A stretch of DNA of 12,695 nucleotides, from the NCBI GenBank assembly GCA_023428085.1, contig JAEYZK010000287.1, forward strand, positions 1-12,695. Direction: 5' to 3'. Numbering within the stretch: the stretch's first letter is position 1; every line of letters starts with the position of its first letter. The notes under the pieces were generated by a model. The model saw only the letters and a list, made by a program, of their open reading frames with translations, did not search any database and was not told the origin of the DNA. The position numbers and the translations under genes are program-made. Positions 1 to 7,079 of the stretch are shown in pieces. The DNA comes from Pseudomonadota bacterium (GTDB lineage Bacteria; Myxococcota; Myxococcia; Myxococcales; Anaeromyxobacteraceae).

Positions 1-28
1 GCGCGGCGGCGCGCTCGTCACGGCGCGC

Positions 29-1747
29 GTGCGTGTGGGCCTCTTCCTCGCCGGCGCCGCGGTGGCCGCCCTCGTGGCGTGGGCCCTGGTCCTCGCGCTC
101 CGCCCGTACGCGGACGCCTGGGCCGCCGCGCTCGCCCGGCTCGTCCCGCGCATCGCCGCGGACCCGCTCGCGCACCTCACCGCGCTCGCCGCGGCCGTCG
201 CGATGGTGGTGCTCGGAGCGTTGCTCCGGCGCGTCGCGACCCCGGCGGTGGGCGTCTGCTTCCTCCTCGGGCTCGCGGCGATCGTGAACGGCTTCCTCCA
301 GTTCTGGCTCGGGAGCAGCGGGCTCGCGTGGCTCGCCGTGCTGGGCGGGCTCGTCGTCGGCGCGCGCGGCCTCCACAAGGTCCGGCTCCGGGACCTCCGG
401 GCCCTCTACCGCGCCCCGCGCCCGTACCCGCCTCCGGCCTCGGGGCCGCCGCCCCCGTCGCCACCGCTCGCCTGGGATCACGTCTGCGGGACCGAGGACC
501 GGGGCCGCCGCCCGCTCGTGGTGGTCTGCGCGAGCGGCGGCGGGCTCCGCGCGGCTGCCTGGACCGCGGGCGTGCTCGGCACGCTCGACGCGCTCTCCGG
601 GTTCCGCGCGGCGACGCGGCTCGTCACCGGCGCCTCCGGCGGCATGGTCGGGGCCGCGGCGTGGCTCGCGGGGCTGCGCGCCCCTGCGCCCCCGGGGTGG
701 GAGGCGCTCTGCACGGCGGTCGGCTCGCTCGACGCCCTCACGGACGTGGCGCGCACGCTCGTGTTCGAGGACCTCCCCCGCGCGTTCTGGCCGGGGGCGA
801 GCGACTGGAACCGCGGCGAGGCGCTCGCGGCGGCGATCGAGCGTCGCCTGCGGGAGCGGCTCGGGGCCGACCTGGCGGTGCCGCTCCAGGCGCTCCGGGA
901 CGCGGAGGAGCGGCGCGCGCTGCCGTCGCTCGTCTTCTCGCCGATGCTGGTCGAGGACGGGCGGCGGCTCCTCCTCGGCAACCTCGATCTCTCGCCCGTC
1001 ACGGACAACGACGTGCTCTGGCTCTCGAGCGCGGCGACCGGCACCCGGCCGGTCGAGGGGCTCGCCTCGCGGACGGCGTACCACGCCTCGCGCCTGTTCC
1101 CGGAGCACTGGCACGCGCTCCGGCTCTCCACCGCCGCGCGGCTCTCGGCCGCCTTCCCGTACGCGAGCCCGGCCGCGGCGCTGCCCACGATCGCGCGACG
1201 GCGGGTCGTGGACGCCGGGTACTTCGACAACTACGGCCTCGAGCTCGCGTGCGCGTGGCTCCGCCGGCTCGCGGAGGAGCGCCGCGCCTGGCTCGCCGCG
1301 CACGTCTCGGGCGTGCTCGTGCTCCAGATCCGCGACAACGTCTCGAACCTCTCCGTGAACCCGGAGAGCGACGCCGACGCGGACCGGGTGCGGGCGCGCG
1401 CGCGGACGACCGCGCTGCGGCGTGGTCTCGAGGGCCTCACCTCGCCGCCGGAGGCGCTCCTCGCCGCCCGCGAGTCGGTCATGCTCTTCCGCAACGACGC
1501 CCAGCTCGCCGCGCTCCGCGCGAGCTTCGCCGCGGCCGGCCTGGGGCGGGACGCGGTGATGACCACGATCTTCGAGTTCCGGGGGGAGGCGTCGCTCAGC
1601 TGGACGCTCTCGACCGAGGAGCGCGAGGCGATCCGCGCGCAGGTGCGCTCCCAGGGGATCCAGCAGAAGCTCGAGGCGATCCGGCTCTGGCTCGCGGCCG
1701 AGGGCCGGGCGCCCTCGGTCGCTCAGCTCACCGGACCCTTGCGGTGA
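29..1747 (+). CDS. Membrane-anchored patatin-like phospholipase/acylhydrolase
   Basis: Predicted lipid acyl hydrolase using a Ser-Asp dyad. Residues 3-25, 50-67, 72-92 and 98-113 are hydrophobic and look like four membrane segments; a proline-rich linker (about 130-147) joins them to the catalytic domain. That domain shows a glycine-rich oxyanion loop (ASGGGLR, 168-174), the nucleophile elbow GASGG with Ser203, the family motif RLSAAFPYASP (371-381), and VVDAGYFDNYG with candidate catalytic Asp395 (DAG in place of DGG/DGA). All key residues are present, so it should be active; the substrate cannot be read from sequence. The GTG at 29 has no clear ribosome-binding site, another GTG follows at 35, and the frame is open to the window's left edge, so the true start may lie upstream. 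It converges on and overlaps the MerR gene by 25 nt. The family call is secure; phospholipase rather than another esterase is inference. Confidence 0.85.
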   Translation: MRVGLFLAGAAVAALVAWALVLALRPYADAWAAALARLVPRIAADPLAHLTALAAAVAMVVLGALLRRVATPAVGVCFLLGLAAIVNGFLQFWLGSSGLAWLAVLGGLVVGARGLHKVRLRDLRALYRAPRPYPPPASGPPPPSPPLAWDHVCGTEDRGRRPLVVVCASGGGLRAAAWTAGVLGTLDALSGFRAATRLVTGASGGMVGAAAWLAGLRAPAPPGWEALCTAVGSLDALTDVARTLVFEDLPRAFWPGASDWNRGEALAAAIERRLRERLGADLAVPLQALRDAEERRALPSLVFSPMLVEDGRRLLLGNLDLSPVTDNDVLWLSSAATGTRPVEGLASRTAYHASRLFPEHWHALRLSTAARLSAAFPYASPAAALPTIARRRVVDAGYFDNYGLELACAWLRRLAEERRAWLAAHVSGVLVLQIRDNVSNLSVNPESDADADRVRARARTTALRRGLEGLTSPPEALLAARESVMLFRNDAQLAALRASFAAAGLGRDAVMTTIFEFRGEASLSWTLSTEEREAIRAQVRSQGIQQKLEAIRLWLAAEGRAPSVAQLTGPLR

Positions 1748-2220
1748 CCGTGCTCGCAGCAGCCGCTCTGGCGCGCGAGGACGCGGACGATGCGCGGCGC
1801 GTGCTCCGCCTCGGCGACGGCGCACGGGCACGCCTCCGCGCCGCCCGTGCCGAGCTCCGCGCCGAGGGTCTCCACCGCGTCGACCAGCTCCTTGCGGAGG
1901 CGCCGGAGGCGCTCGAGGCGCCGCTGCGCCTGCTCGAGGTGGCCTGCCAGCACCTGCTGGAACCGGAGCGCGAACTCGGCGGCGGTGCGGCACCCGTTGC
2001 GCAGCTCGAGCACGGACCGGATCTCGCAGAGCGCGAGGCCCAGCTCCCGCAGGTCCGTGATGAGCCGCAGGCGCTCGAGCTCGTCCTCCGTGTAGCGGCG
2101 GTGGCCGCCCTCGCTCACGACGGCGGGATGGAGCAGCCCCTCCTCCTCGTAGAAGCGGATCGTCCGGACGGTGTTGCCGGTCGCCCGCGCGAGATCTCCC
2201 GAGGAGAGGTCTGCTCCCAT
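1723..2220 (-). CDS. MerR-family regulator, divalent-metal-sensor type
   Basis: A 165-residue transcription factor that should bind DNA as a dimer and distort promoter spacing. The N-terminal winged helix-turn-helix is clear (TVRTIRFYEEEGLL, 17-30; GGHRRYTEDEL, 38-48), followed by a long dimerisation helix (about 78-120). Metal ligands are suggested by Cys77, Cys131-Pro-Cys133 and a C-terminal Cys154-Cys155-x-His157-x-His159. By hand alignment Cys77 falls where CueR has Ser77; a cysteine there is typical of ZntR/MerR-type sensors of divalent ions. It lacks the SoxR-type CxxCxC cluster. I chose ATG 2220; a GTG at 2229 is in frame, but a purine-rich AGGTG overlaps it, whereas ATG 2220 sits 8 nt after that motif or just after a possible -10. 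No metal exporter or chaperone is adjacent. It is divergent from ribA. Confidence 0.87.
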   Translation of the reverse strand: MGADLSSGDLARATGNTVRTIRFYEEEGLLHPAVVSEGGHRRYTEDELERLRLITDLRELGLALCEIRSVLELRNGCRTAAEFALRFQQVLAGHLEQAQRRLERLRRLRKELVDAVETLGAELGTGGAEACPCAVAEAEHAPRIVRVLARQSGCCEHGHRKGPVS

Positions 2221-2228
2221 GCTCGGCA

Positions 2229-2257
2229 CACCTAACTGCCTGATCCGACGAAGTCAA
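2229..2257 (-). promoter_or_regulatory. Possible merR promoter, near-leaderless
   Basis: On the minus strand TTGACT (2257-2252) is followed after 17 nt by TAGGTG (2234-2229). The -35 matches consensus in 5 of 6 bases, but the -10 is poor (TA only). If used, transcription would start within a few bases of ATG 2220. AGGTG could instead be a Shine-Dalgarno site, so the assignment is tentative. Confidence 0.35.
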
Positions 2258-2270
2258 CGCCGCGCGCGAC

Positions 2271-2284
2271 CCATGCGCGCATGG
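2271..2284. promoter_or_regulatory. 14-bp perfect palindrome, candidate operator
   Basis: CCATGCGCGCATGG is its own reverse complement. It lies between the divergent merR and ribA genes, 14 bp beyond the putative merR -35 and 22 bp before the putative ribA -35, so a bound dimer could affect both. It is not between the -35 and -10 of either promoter, where MerR-family operators usually lie, so the binding protein is unknown. Confidence 0.4.
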
Positions 2285-2305
2285 TGCGGCCGCGCGCAGA
2301 ACGGC

Positions 2306-2332
2306 TTGACCGCACGGCGCCGCGGGAATAAT
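2306..2332 (+). promoter_or_regulatory. Predicted sigma-70-type promoter of ribA
   Basis: TTGACC (2306-2311, 5 of 6 matches) and AATAAT (2327-2332, 5 of 6) are separated by 15 nt, shorter than the usual 17; TAATGG at 17-nt spacing is a weaker alternative. The AT-rich -10 stands out in this G+C-rich region. The predicted start near 2339 gives a leader of about 34 nt. The spacer contains the palindrome CGGCGCCG. Confidence 0.5.
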
Positions 2333-2343
2333 GGACCGCAGGA

Positions 2344-2361
2344 CTCCGGATTGATCCGGAG
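2344..2361 (+). promoter_or_regulatory. Hairpin in ribA leader next to the ribosome-binding site
   Basis: CTCCGGA and TCCGGAG form a perfect 7-bp stem with loop TTGA. It ends 2 nt before GGGAGAGG (2364-2371), the likely ribosome-binding site of ATG 2373. The leader is far too short for an FMN riboswitch and no RFN-type conserved segments are visible. A role in mRNA stability or ribosome access is inference. Confidence 0.4.
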
Positions 2362-2372
2362 CTGGGAGAGGC

Positions 2373-3026
2373 ATGCGCAACCTGGTGGCGGCGCCGGAGC
2401 TGGGGCGGGTCGAGGGCCAGATGGAGGTCTATGCCGAGGCGCCGCTCCCGACGCCGCGCGGCACGTTCCGCTCCGTCGTCTTCCTCGACCGGCGCACCGG
2501 CGCCGAGCACGTCGCGCTCGTGCTGGGGGACCTCGCCGCCGGGGTGCCCGTCGTCCGGGTCCACTCGGAGTGCTTGACGAGCGAGGTGTTCGGCTCGCTG
2601 AAGTGCGACTGCCGCGCCCAGCTCGACCGGGCCCTCGACCTCATCGCGGCCGAGGGCCGCGGCGCCCTCCTCTACCTGCGCCAGGAGGGCCGCGGCATCG
2701 GCCTCGGGAACAAGATCCGCGCCTACGCGCTCCAGGCGCAGGGCTACGACACGTACCAGGCGAACCGCGCGCTCGGGTTCCCCGACGACCTCCGCAGCTA
2801 CGACGTCGCCGCCGAGATGCTGCGGCTCCTCGGCGCGCCCGCCGTGGATCTCGTCACGAACAACCCGCTCAAGGTGAAGGGCCTCGAGGAGGCCGGCGTG
2901 CAGGTGCGCCGGCGCGTCCCCCTGCCCTCCCCCTCCAATCCACACAACGTGAACTACCTGCGCGTGAAGCGCGAGCGGACGGGCCACCTCATCCAGACGG
3001 ACGACGAGGTCGCGCAGGCGAGCTGA
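2373..3026 (+). CDS. ribA: GTP cyclohydrolase II
   Basis: Cytosolic zinc enzyme that opens GTP to 2,5-diamino-6-ribosylamino-4(3H)-pyrimidinone 5'-phosphate, formate and pyrophosphate, the first committed step of riboflavin synthesis. The zinc ligands are Cys67, Cys78 and Cys80 (C-x10-C-x-C, the same spacing as the E. coli enzyme) in HSECLTSEVFGSLKCDC. Other family motifs are YLRQEGRGIGL, TNNPLKVKGL and the C-terminal NVNYLRVKRERTGHL. At 217 residues it is a stand-alone RibA, slightly longer than the E. coli protein and not fused to RibB (DHBP synthase). ATG 2373 follows GGGAGAGG directly. No other rib gene is in the window, so it is a detached riboflavin gene. It converges on the enoyl-CoA hydratase gene with a 16-nt gap and no obvious terminator. 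Confidence 0.95.
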   Translation: MRNLVAAPELGRVEGQMEVYAEAPLPTPRGTFRSVVFLDRRTGAEHVALVLGDLAAGVPVVRVHSECLTSEVFGSLKCDCRAQLDRALDLIAAEGRGALLYLRQEGRGIGLGNKIRAYALQAQGYDTYQANRALGFPDDLRSYDVAAEMLRLLGAPAVDLVTNNPLKVKGLEEAGVQVRRRVPLPSPSNPHNVNYLRVKRERTGHLIQTDDEVAQAS

Positions 3027-3042
3027 CGTCCCCCCGCCGCCC

Positions 3043-3822
3043 TCACGCGCCCGTGAAGCGCGCGGGCCGCTTCTCGAGGAACGCGCGGATCCCCTCCTGC
3101 GCGTCGCGGGTCGCGAAGAGCGCGGCGAACGCCTCGCGCTCCAGCGCGTTCGCCTCGGCGAGCGGGAGCTCCATCCCGGCGCGCACGAGCCGCTTCACGG
3201 CCGCGATCGCCTGCGCGCCGTGCGCGAGGATCTTGCGGGCCTGCGCCCGCGCGTGCGCGACGAGCTCCTCGGACGCCACCACCTCGAGCACGAGCCCCAG
3301 CTCGCGCGCCCTGCCCGCGTCGATCGCCTCGCCCGTGAGGAGGAGCTCGAGCGCCCGCATCGGCCCGACGCGGCGCGGCAGGCGCTGCGTCCCGCCGAAC
3401 CCTGGGATGATCCCCAGGTTCACCTCCGGCTGCCCGAACCGCGCCCGCGGGCTCGCGTAGACGAGATCGCAGGCGAGCACGAGCTCGCACCCGCCGCCGA
3501 GGGCGAAGCCGTTGACGGCGGCGATCGTCGGCCCCGGGAGCGCCTCGAGGCGCTGGAACACGGCGTGGCCGCGCTCCGCCACGGCGCGCGCCTCGCGCGG
3601 CCCGAGGCCGGCCAGCTCCGAGAGGTCCGCCCCGGCGACGAAGGCGCGATCGCCCGCCCCCGTGAGCACGAGCGCCCGCGCGGCCCCGCGCTCCACCTCG
3701 GCGAGGATCCCGCCCAGCGCGTCCAGCGTCGCGGCGTCGAGCGCGTTCAGCACGCCGGGCCGGTCGAAGGTGACGAGCCCGATCCCCTCCTCCACCTCGA
3801 ACCGCACCTGCTCGCCCGCCAT
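3043..3822 (-). CDS. Enoyl-CoA hydratase (crotonase family)
   Basis: A 259-residue crotonase-fold enzyme predicted to add water to trans-2-enoyl-CoA, giving 3-hydroxyacyl-CoA. The oxyanion-hole segment is AGADL (63-67) with GGGCE (109-113); both acid/base glutamates of true hydratases are present, Glu113 and Glu133 (in FGQPEVNLGIIPGFGGTQR), which argues against an isomerase or dehalogenase relative that lost one. ATG 3822 follows the hbd stop by only 2 nt (TGA-CC-ATG) with a GAGGG ribosome-binding site inside the hbd tail, so the two are almost certainly co-transcribed and translationally coupled. The product is the substrate of the neighbouring dehydrogenase. Chain-length preference is unknown; crotonyl-CoA is plausible from the Hbd pairing. 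Confidence 0.92.
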   Translation of the reverse strand: MAGEQVRFEVEEGIGLVTFDRPGVLNALDAATLDALGGILAEVERGAARALVLTGAGDRAFVAGADLSELAGLGPREARAVAERGHAVFQRLEALPGPTIAAVNGFALGGGCELVLACDLVYASPRARFGQPEVNLGIIPGFGGTQRLPRRVGPMRALELLLTGEAIDAGRARELGLVLEVVASEELVAHARAQARKILAHGAQAIAAVKRLVRAGMELPLAEANALEREAFAALFATRDAQEGIRAFLEKRPARFTGA

Positions 3823-3824
3823 GG

Positions 3825-4679
3825 TCAGCCCTCGTAGCGGAAGAAGCCCCGCCCGCTCTTGCGCCCGGTCCAGCCGGCCGCGACGTACTGCCGGAGCAGC
3901 GGCGCGGGCCGGTACTTGTCGTCGCCGAGCTCGCGGTGCAGCACCTCGCAGATGGCGAGCACCGTGTCGAGGCCGACGAAGTCCGCGAGCGTGAGCGGGC
4001 CCATCGGGTGGTTGAGGCCGAGGCGCACCGCGGTGTCGATGTCCTCCGCCGTGGCCAGGCCCTCCTGCAGCGCGAAGCACGCCTCGTTGAGGAGCGGCAC
4101 CAGGATCCGGTTCACGATGAACCCGGGGGTGTCCCGCGACGTGACGACGGTCTTGCCCAGCCGCGCGCCGAGCGCGACGGCGGCGGCGTAGGTCGCGTCG
4201 GAGGTCTGGAGCCCGCGCGTCACCTCGAGGAGCTGCAGCACGGGCACCGGGTTGAAGAAGTGCAGGCCCACGACCTGCGCCGCCCGGCGCGTCGCGGCGG
4301 CGAGCCTGGTGATGGAGATGGAGCTCGTGTTCGTGGCGAGGAGCGCCTCGGGCCGCAGGAGGCCGTCGAGCTGGGCGAAGATCGCCCGCTTCGCGCCCTC
4401 GTCCTCGACGATCGCCTCGATCGCGAGATCCGCGGGGGCGCAGTCGGCCAGCGCGGCCGCGGGCCGGATGCGCCCGAGGATCGCGTCGCGCTCCGCCCCG
4501 GCGAGCTTCCCCTTCTCGACGAGCTTCGCCAGCGTCCCCGCGAGCCGCTCCAGCGCGCGCCGCACGATCTCGGGCGCGGCGTCGGCGAGCACGACGTCGA
4601 GCCCCGCGTGCGCCGCGACCTGGGCGATCCCGATCCCCATCTGCCCCGCGCCCACGACTGCGAGCACCTTCGTCTCCAT
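3825..4679 (-). CDS. hbd: 3-hydroxyacyl-CoA (3-hydroxybutyryl-CoA) dehydrogenase
   Basis: A 284-residue stand-alone dehydrogenase interconverting 3-hydroxyacyl-CoA and 3-ketoacyl-CoA. The Rossmann motif is GAGQMG (10-15); Asp33 at the end of the second strand points to NAD+ rather than NADP+. Catalytic residues Ser119 (NTSS), His140 (GLHFFNP), Glu152 and Asn190 (DTPGFIVNR) have the same spacing (21, 12, 38) as the well-studied human enzyme. Length fits the short FadB2/Hbd type, not the fused FadB multienzyme. ATG 4679 has GGAGCGAGG just upstream. First gene of the pair with enoyl-CoA hydratase; no thiolase, acyl-CoA dehydrogenase or electron-transfer flavoprotein gene is in the window, so the direction (fatty-acid oxidation or butyrate-type synthesis) cannot be set. 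Confidence 0.93.
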   Translation of the reverse strand: METKVLAVVGAGQMGIGIAQVAAHAGLDVVLADAAPEIVRRALERLAGTLAKLVEKGKLAGAERDAILGRIRPAAALADCAPADLAIEAIVEDEGAKRAIFAQLDGLLRPEALLATNTSSISITRLAAATRRAAQVVGLHFFNPVPVLQLLEVTRGLQTSDATYAAAVALGARLGKTVVTSRDTPGFIVNRILVPLLNEACFALQEGLATAEDIDTAVRLGLNHPMGPLTLADFVGLDTVLAICEVLHRELGDDKYRPAPLLRQYVAAGWTGRKSGRGFFRYEG

Positions 4680-4763
4680 GTGCGACCTCGCTCCGGATGG
4701 CGGCGGCCGCCTCCGGTTCGTCGCCCCCGGGGGGCCGGCGCTGCGGCGGTGCGGCCAGGCGGT

Positions 4764-4815
4764 CCTTAAGAAGCACGTGACTCCCTTGTCAACGAGCGCT
4801 GGGGCGTGGGACGAT
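4764..4815. promoter_or_regulatory. Possible overlapping divergent promoters, hbd and histidine kinase
   Basis: The bases TTGTCAA at 4786-4792 read as a perfect TTGACA on the minus strand (4792-4787) and TTGTCA (5 of 6) on the plus strand (4786-4791). Minus-strand -10 candidate: TTAAGG at 4769-4764 after 17 nt (weak). Plus-strand candidate: GACGAT at 4810-4815 after 18 nt (3 of 6). The -35 sequences are good, the -10s are not. CACGTG (4774-4779) lies in the minus-strand spacer. The remainder of the 180-bp gap up to 4679 shows nothing else I can support. Confidence 0.4.
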
Positions 4816-4859
4816 CGCCACGGTCCGCCTGCCCCCAGGGCGCGAGCCGGCCTCCCCAC

Positions 4860-7079
4860 ATGCAGCGAACCCTCCGAGAGATCGCCCGCGACGCCGCCCG
4901 GATCGCCGGCGCGCCCCTCGTGCAGCTCCTCGTCCTGCGCCGGCGCGGGGGCGCCGTCGAGGCGGAGACGCTGGCCGTGGACGGGCTCACCTCCGGCGCC
5001 GGCTCGGTGAGGCCGCGCGTGGCGGAGCTGCTCGCGGCCACGCCCGGCCACGAGCCGGCGATCCCGCTCCTCGACGAGGCCTCCCCTCCCCGGCTCCTCG
5101 CCCCGTGCGAGCCGTCCCTCGTGGAGCTCCTGTGGCTCGGGGTCGATCCGGGGACCGCGGCGCTCCAGTCGATCTTCCTGCGCCTCACCGCGCGCCCGGA
5201 CGAGGTGAAGGTGCTCCGCCTCGTGCTGCCCGGGCGGCAACGCGCGGCCGCGCTGCGATCCCTCGACGCCCTCGGCCGGTTCGTGGCCTCGCGGCTCGAG
5301 GCGGAGAGCTTCCGCCGCGAGATCGTCGGCCGCGACGCGATGTACCGGGTGTTCCAGGAGGGCGCCGGCGAGGCGATCCTGGTGGTGGACGCCGAGGACG
5401 GCCGGGTGCTCGAGGGCAACGAGCGGCTCTGCGAGCTCACCGGCCGGACGCGGAGCGAGCTGCGCAGGTACACGCTCGGCGGCCTCCTCGAGCACGCGAC
5501 GCTCGACGCGGGCGCGCTGCTCGCGCGGCTCCGCGGCGCGCGCGTGGTCCGCGAGGAGGAGGCCCGGCTCCGCCGGCGCCACGGCGAGCCGGTGCCGATC
5601 TCGCTCAGCGCCTCGCAGATCCAGCTCGAGGGCCGCCCGGTGCTGCACCTCATCGCGCGGGACGTGACGCGCGAGCGCCGGGCGCTCGCCGAGCTCAAGG
5701 CGGCGCGCGACACGCTCGCCGCCCTGCACCTCGCGGGCGCGCACCTCATGGTCGAGACCGACGAGCTCGGCATGTTCGGCGTGCTCGCGCGCGAGCTCGG
5801 CCGGATCGGGTTCCAGTGCGGCGTGCTCGCCCCGGCGCTCGACGGGACGTCCGCCCTCACCTGGCGGTACCTCTCCTTCCCGCTGCCGATGCGGAGCGCG
5901 ATCGACCGCGCCCTGGGGAAGCCGCTCGCCTCGCTCCGGATCGACCCGCTCGACGCGCCGCTGGTGCGCCGCTGCCTCTCCGAGCGCCGCACCGTCCACA
6001 CCGACCAGCCCCGCCGCGCCGTGGACGAGCTCTTCGGCGCCCCCGGCGAGCGGGAGATCCGCCGCCTGTACCGGCTCATCCGCATCCGCCGCGTCATCCT
6101 CGCGCCGCTCCGGAGCGAGGGCCGGCCGGTGGCGGTGCTCGCGGTGGGCGCGCAGCGGCTGCGCAAGGGCGACCCCGAGGCGATCGAGGCCTTCGCCCTG
6201 CAGGCCTCGATCGCGCTCGAGAAGGCGCGGCTCTTCCAGGCGCTCCGCGAGGAGCGCGCGCGGCTCGAGAGCGAGGTCGCCCGGCGCACGCAGGAGCTCA
6301 CCCGCGCGGTGAAGGCGCTCGAGGCGGCGGACCGGCAGAAGGACAACTTCCTCGCCAACATCTCGCACGAGCTCCGGACGCCCCTCGTGACCGTCCTCGG
6401 CTACTCCGAGCTCCTCCTCGGCGAGAAGCTGGGCGAGCTGACGGCGCGGCAGCGCGGCGCGCTCCAGGTCATCGGCCAGAGCGGCCGGCGGCTCCGGAGC
6501 TTCATCGACGAGCTCCTCGAGCTCTCGCGCCACGAGCTCACCAAGGAGTCCTACGCGTTCGGGCCGCTGGAGCTGCCGGACGTGCTCCGCCACGCGATGC
6601 TCTCGCTCGCGCCGCGGTGCGCGGAGCGCGGGGTGCGCCTCAAGGCCCGCGTCGCCCCCGGCACCCCCGCCGTGTGGGGCGACCGCGACCGCATCCTCCA
6701 GGTGCTCGTGAACCTCCTCACCAACGCCGAGCGCCACAGCCCGGAGGGGAGCGTGATCCGGCTCGCCGCCGCGCGCACCGCGCCGGGGCGGATCGAGGTC
6801 GCGGTGACCGACCACGGCTCGGGCATCCCGGACGAGCACCTCGCCCACATCTTCGACCGGCTGTACCAGGTCCACGACGAGCGGCCCGGCGCGGCCCGGG
6901 GGCTGGGCATCGGCCTCGCCATCGTGCGGAGCATCGTCGAGGCGCACGGCGGCGAGATCCGCGTCCGCTCCAGGGTCGGCCGCGGGAGCTGCTTCCGGTT
7001 CAGCCTGCGGGCGGCGCCGGGGGGGGCGCCGGAGAGCGCGGGCCTGCCCGCCCCGGACGCGACCAGCGGGCGCGCGTAG
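4860..7079 (+). CDS. Soluble sensor histidine kinase (GAF-like, PAS, GAF, HisKA, HATPase_c)
   Basis: A 739-residue two-component sensor with no membrane segments, so it senses a cytoplasmic or freely diffusing signal. Order: divergent GAF-like region (about 1-150), PAS domain (about 161-275, beginning MYRVFQEGAGEAILVVD), GAF domain (about 284-455), coiled coil (about 460-495), HisKA with phospho-acceptor His503 in NISHELRTP, then the ATPase with N box Asn622 (NLLTNAERHSPEG), G1 box DHGSGIP (651-657) and G2 box GLGIGLAIV (681-689). All catalytic boxes are intact. There is no receiver domain and no adjacent response regulator, so it is an orphan kinase. I chose ATG 4860; an in-frame GTG at 4806 would add 18 Pro/Ser-rich residues and lies upstream of the transcription start suggested by the plus-strand promoter. 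Neither start has a strong ribosome-binding site. The ligands are unknown. Confidence 0.93.
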   Translation: MQRTLREIARDAARIAGAPLVQLLVLRRRGGAVEAETLAVDGLTSGAGSVRPRVAELLAATPGHEPAIPLLDEASPPRLLAPCEPSLVELLWLGVDPGTAALQSIFLRLTARPDEVKVLRLVLPGRQRAAALRSLDALGRFVASRLEAESFRREIVGRDAMYRVFQEGAGEAILVVDAEDGRVLEGNERLCELTGRTRSELRRYTLGGLLEHATLDAGALLARLRGARVVREEEARLRRRHGEPVPISLSASQIQLEGRPVLHLIARDVTRERRALAELKAARDTLAALHLAGAHLMVETDELGMFGVLARELGRIGFQCGVLAPALDGTSALTWRYLSFPLPMRSAIDRALGKPLASLRIDPLDAPLVRRCLSERRTVHTDQPRRAVDELFGAPGEREIRRLYRLIRIRRVILAPLRSEGRPVAVLAVGAQRLRKGDPEAIEAFALQASIALEKARLFQALREERARLESEVARRTQELTRAVKALEAADRQKDNFLANISHELRTPLVTVLGYSELLLGEKLGELTARQRGALQVIGQSGRRLRSFIDELLELSRHELTKESYAFGPLELPDVLRHAMLSLAPRCAERGVRLKARVAPGTPAVWGDRDRILQVLVNLLTNAERHSPEGSVIRLAAARTAPGRIEVAVTDHGSGIPDEHLAHIFDRLYQVHDERPGAARGLGIGLAIVRSIVEAHGGEIRVRSRVGRGSCFRFSLRAAPGGAPESAGLPAPDATSGRA

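Noticed and set aside
79..2235. A 718-codon plus-strand frame overlapping the lipase and the merR gene
   Set aside because: It is Arg/Ala/Pro-rich without domains, out of frame with the clear patatin motifs, and antisense to merR; a composition artefact.
2339..2372. FMN riboswitch upstream of ribA
   Set aside because: The predicted leader is only about 34 nt and the region lacks the conserved RFN-element segments; only a simple hairpin is present.
3043..4776. A single 577-codon fusion of an N-terminal extension to enoyl-CoA hydratase
   Set aside because: The upstream half is the wrong frame of hbd. The hydratase has its own ATG at 3822 with a ribosome-binding site 2 nt after the hbd stop, and normal crotonase length from there.
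3825..6947. A 1040-codon open frame on the minus strand running across the histidine kinase into hbd
   Set aside because: Only the last 284 codons (from ATG 4679) encode a recognisable protein. The rest is the antisense shadow of the kinase gene: low-complexity Arg/Glu/Ala/Pro-rich sequence with no family motif, as expected in very GC-rich DNA.
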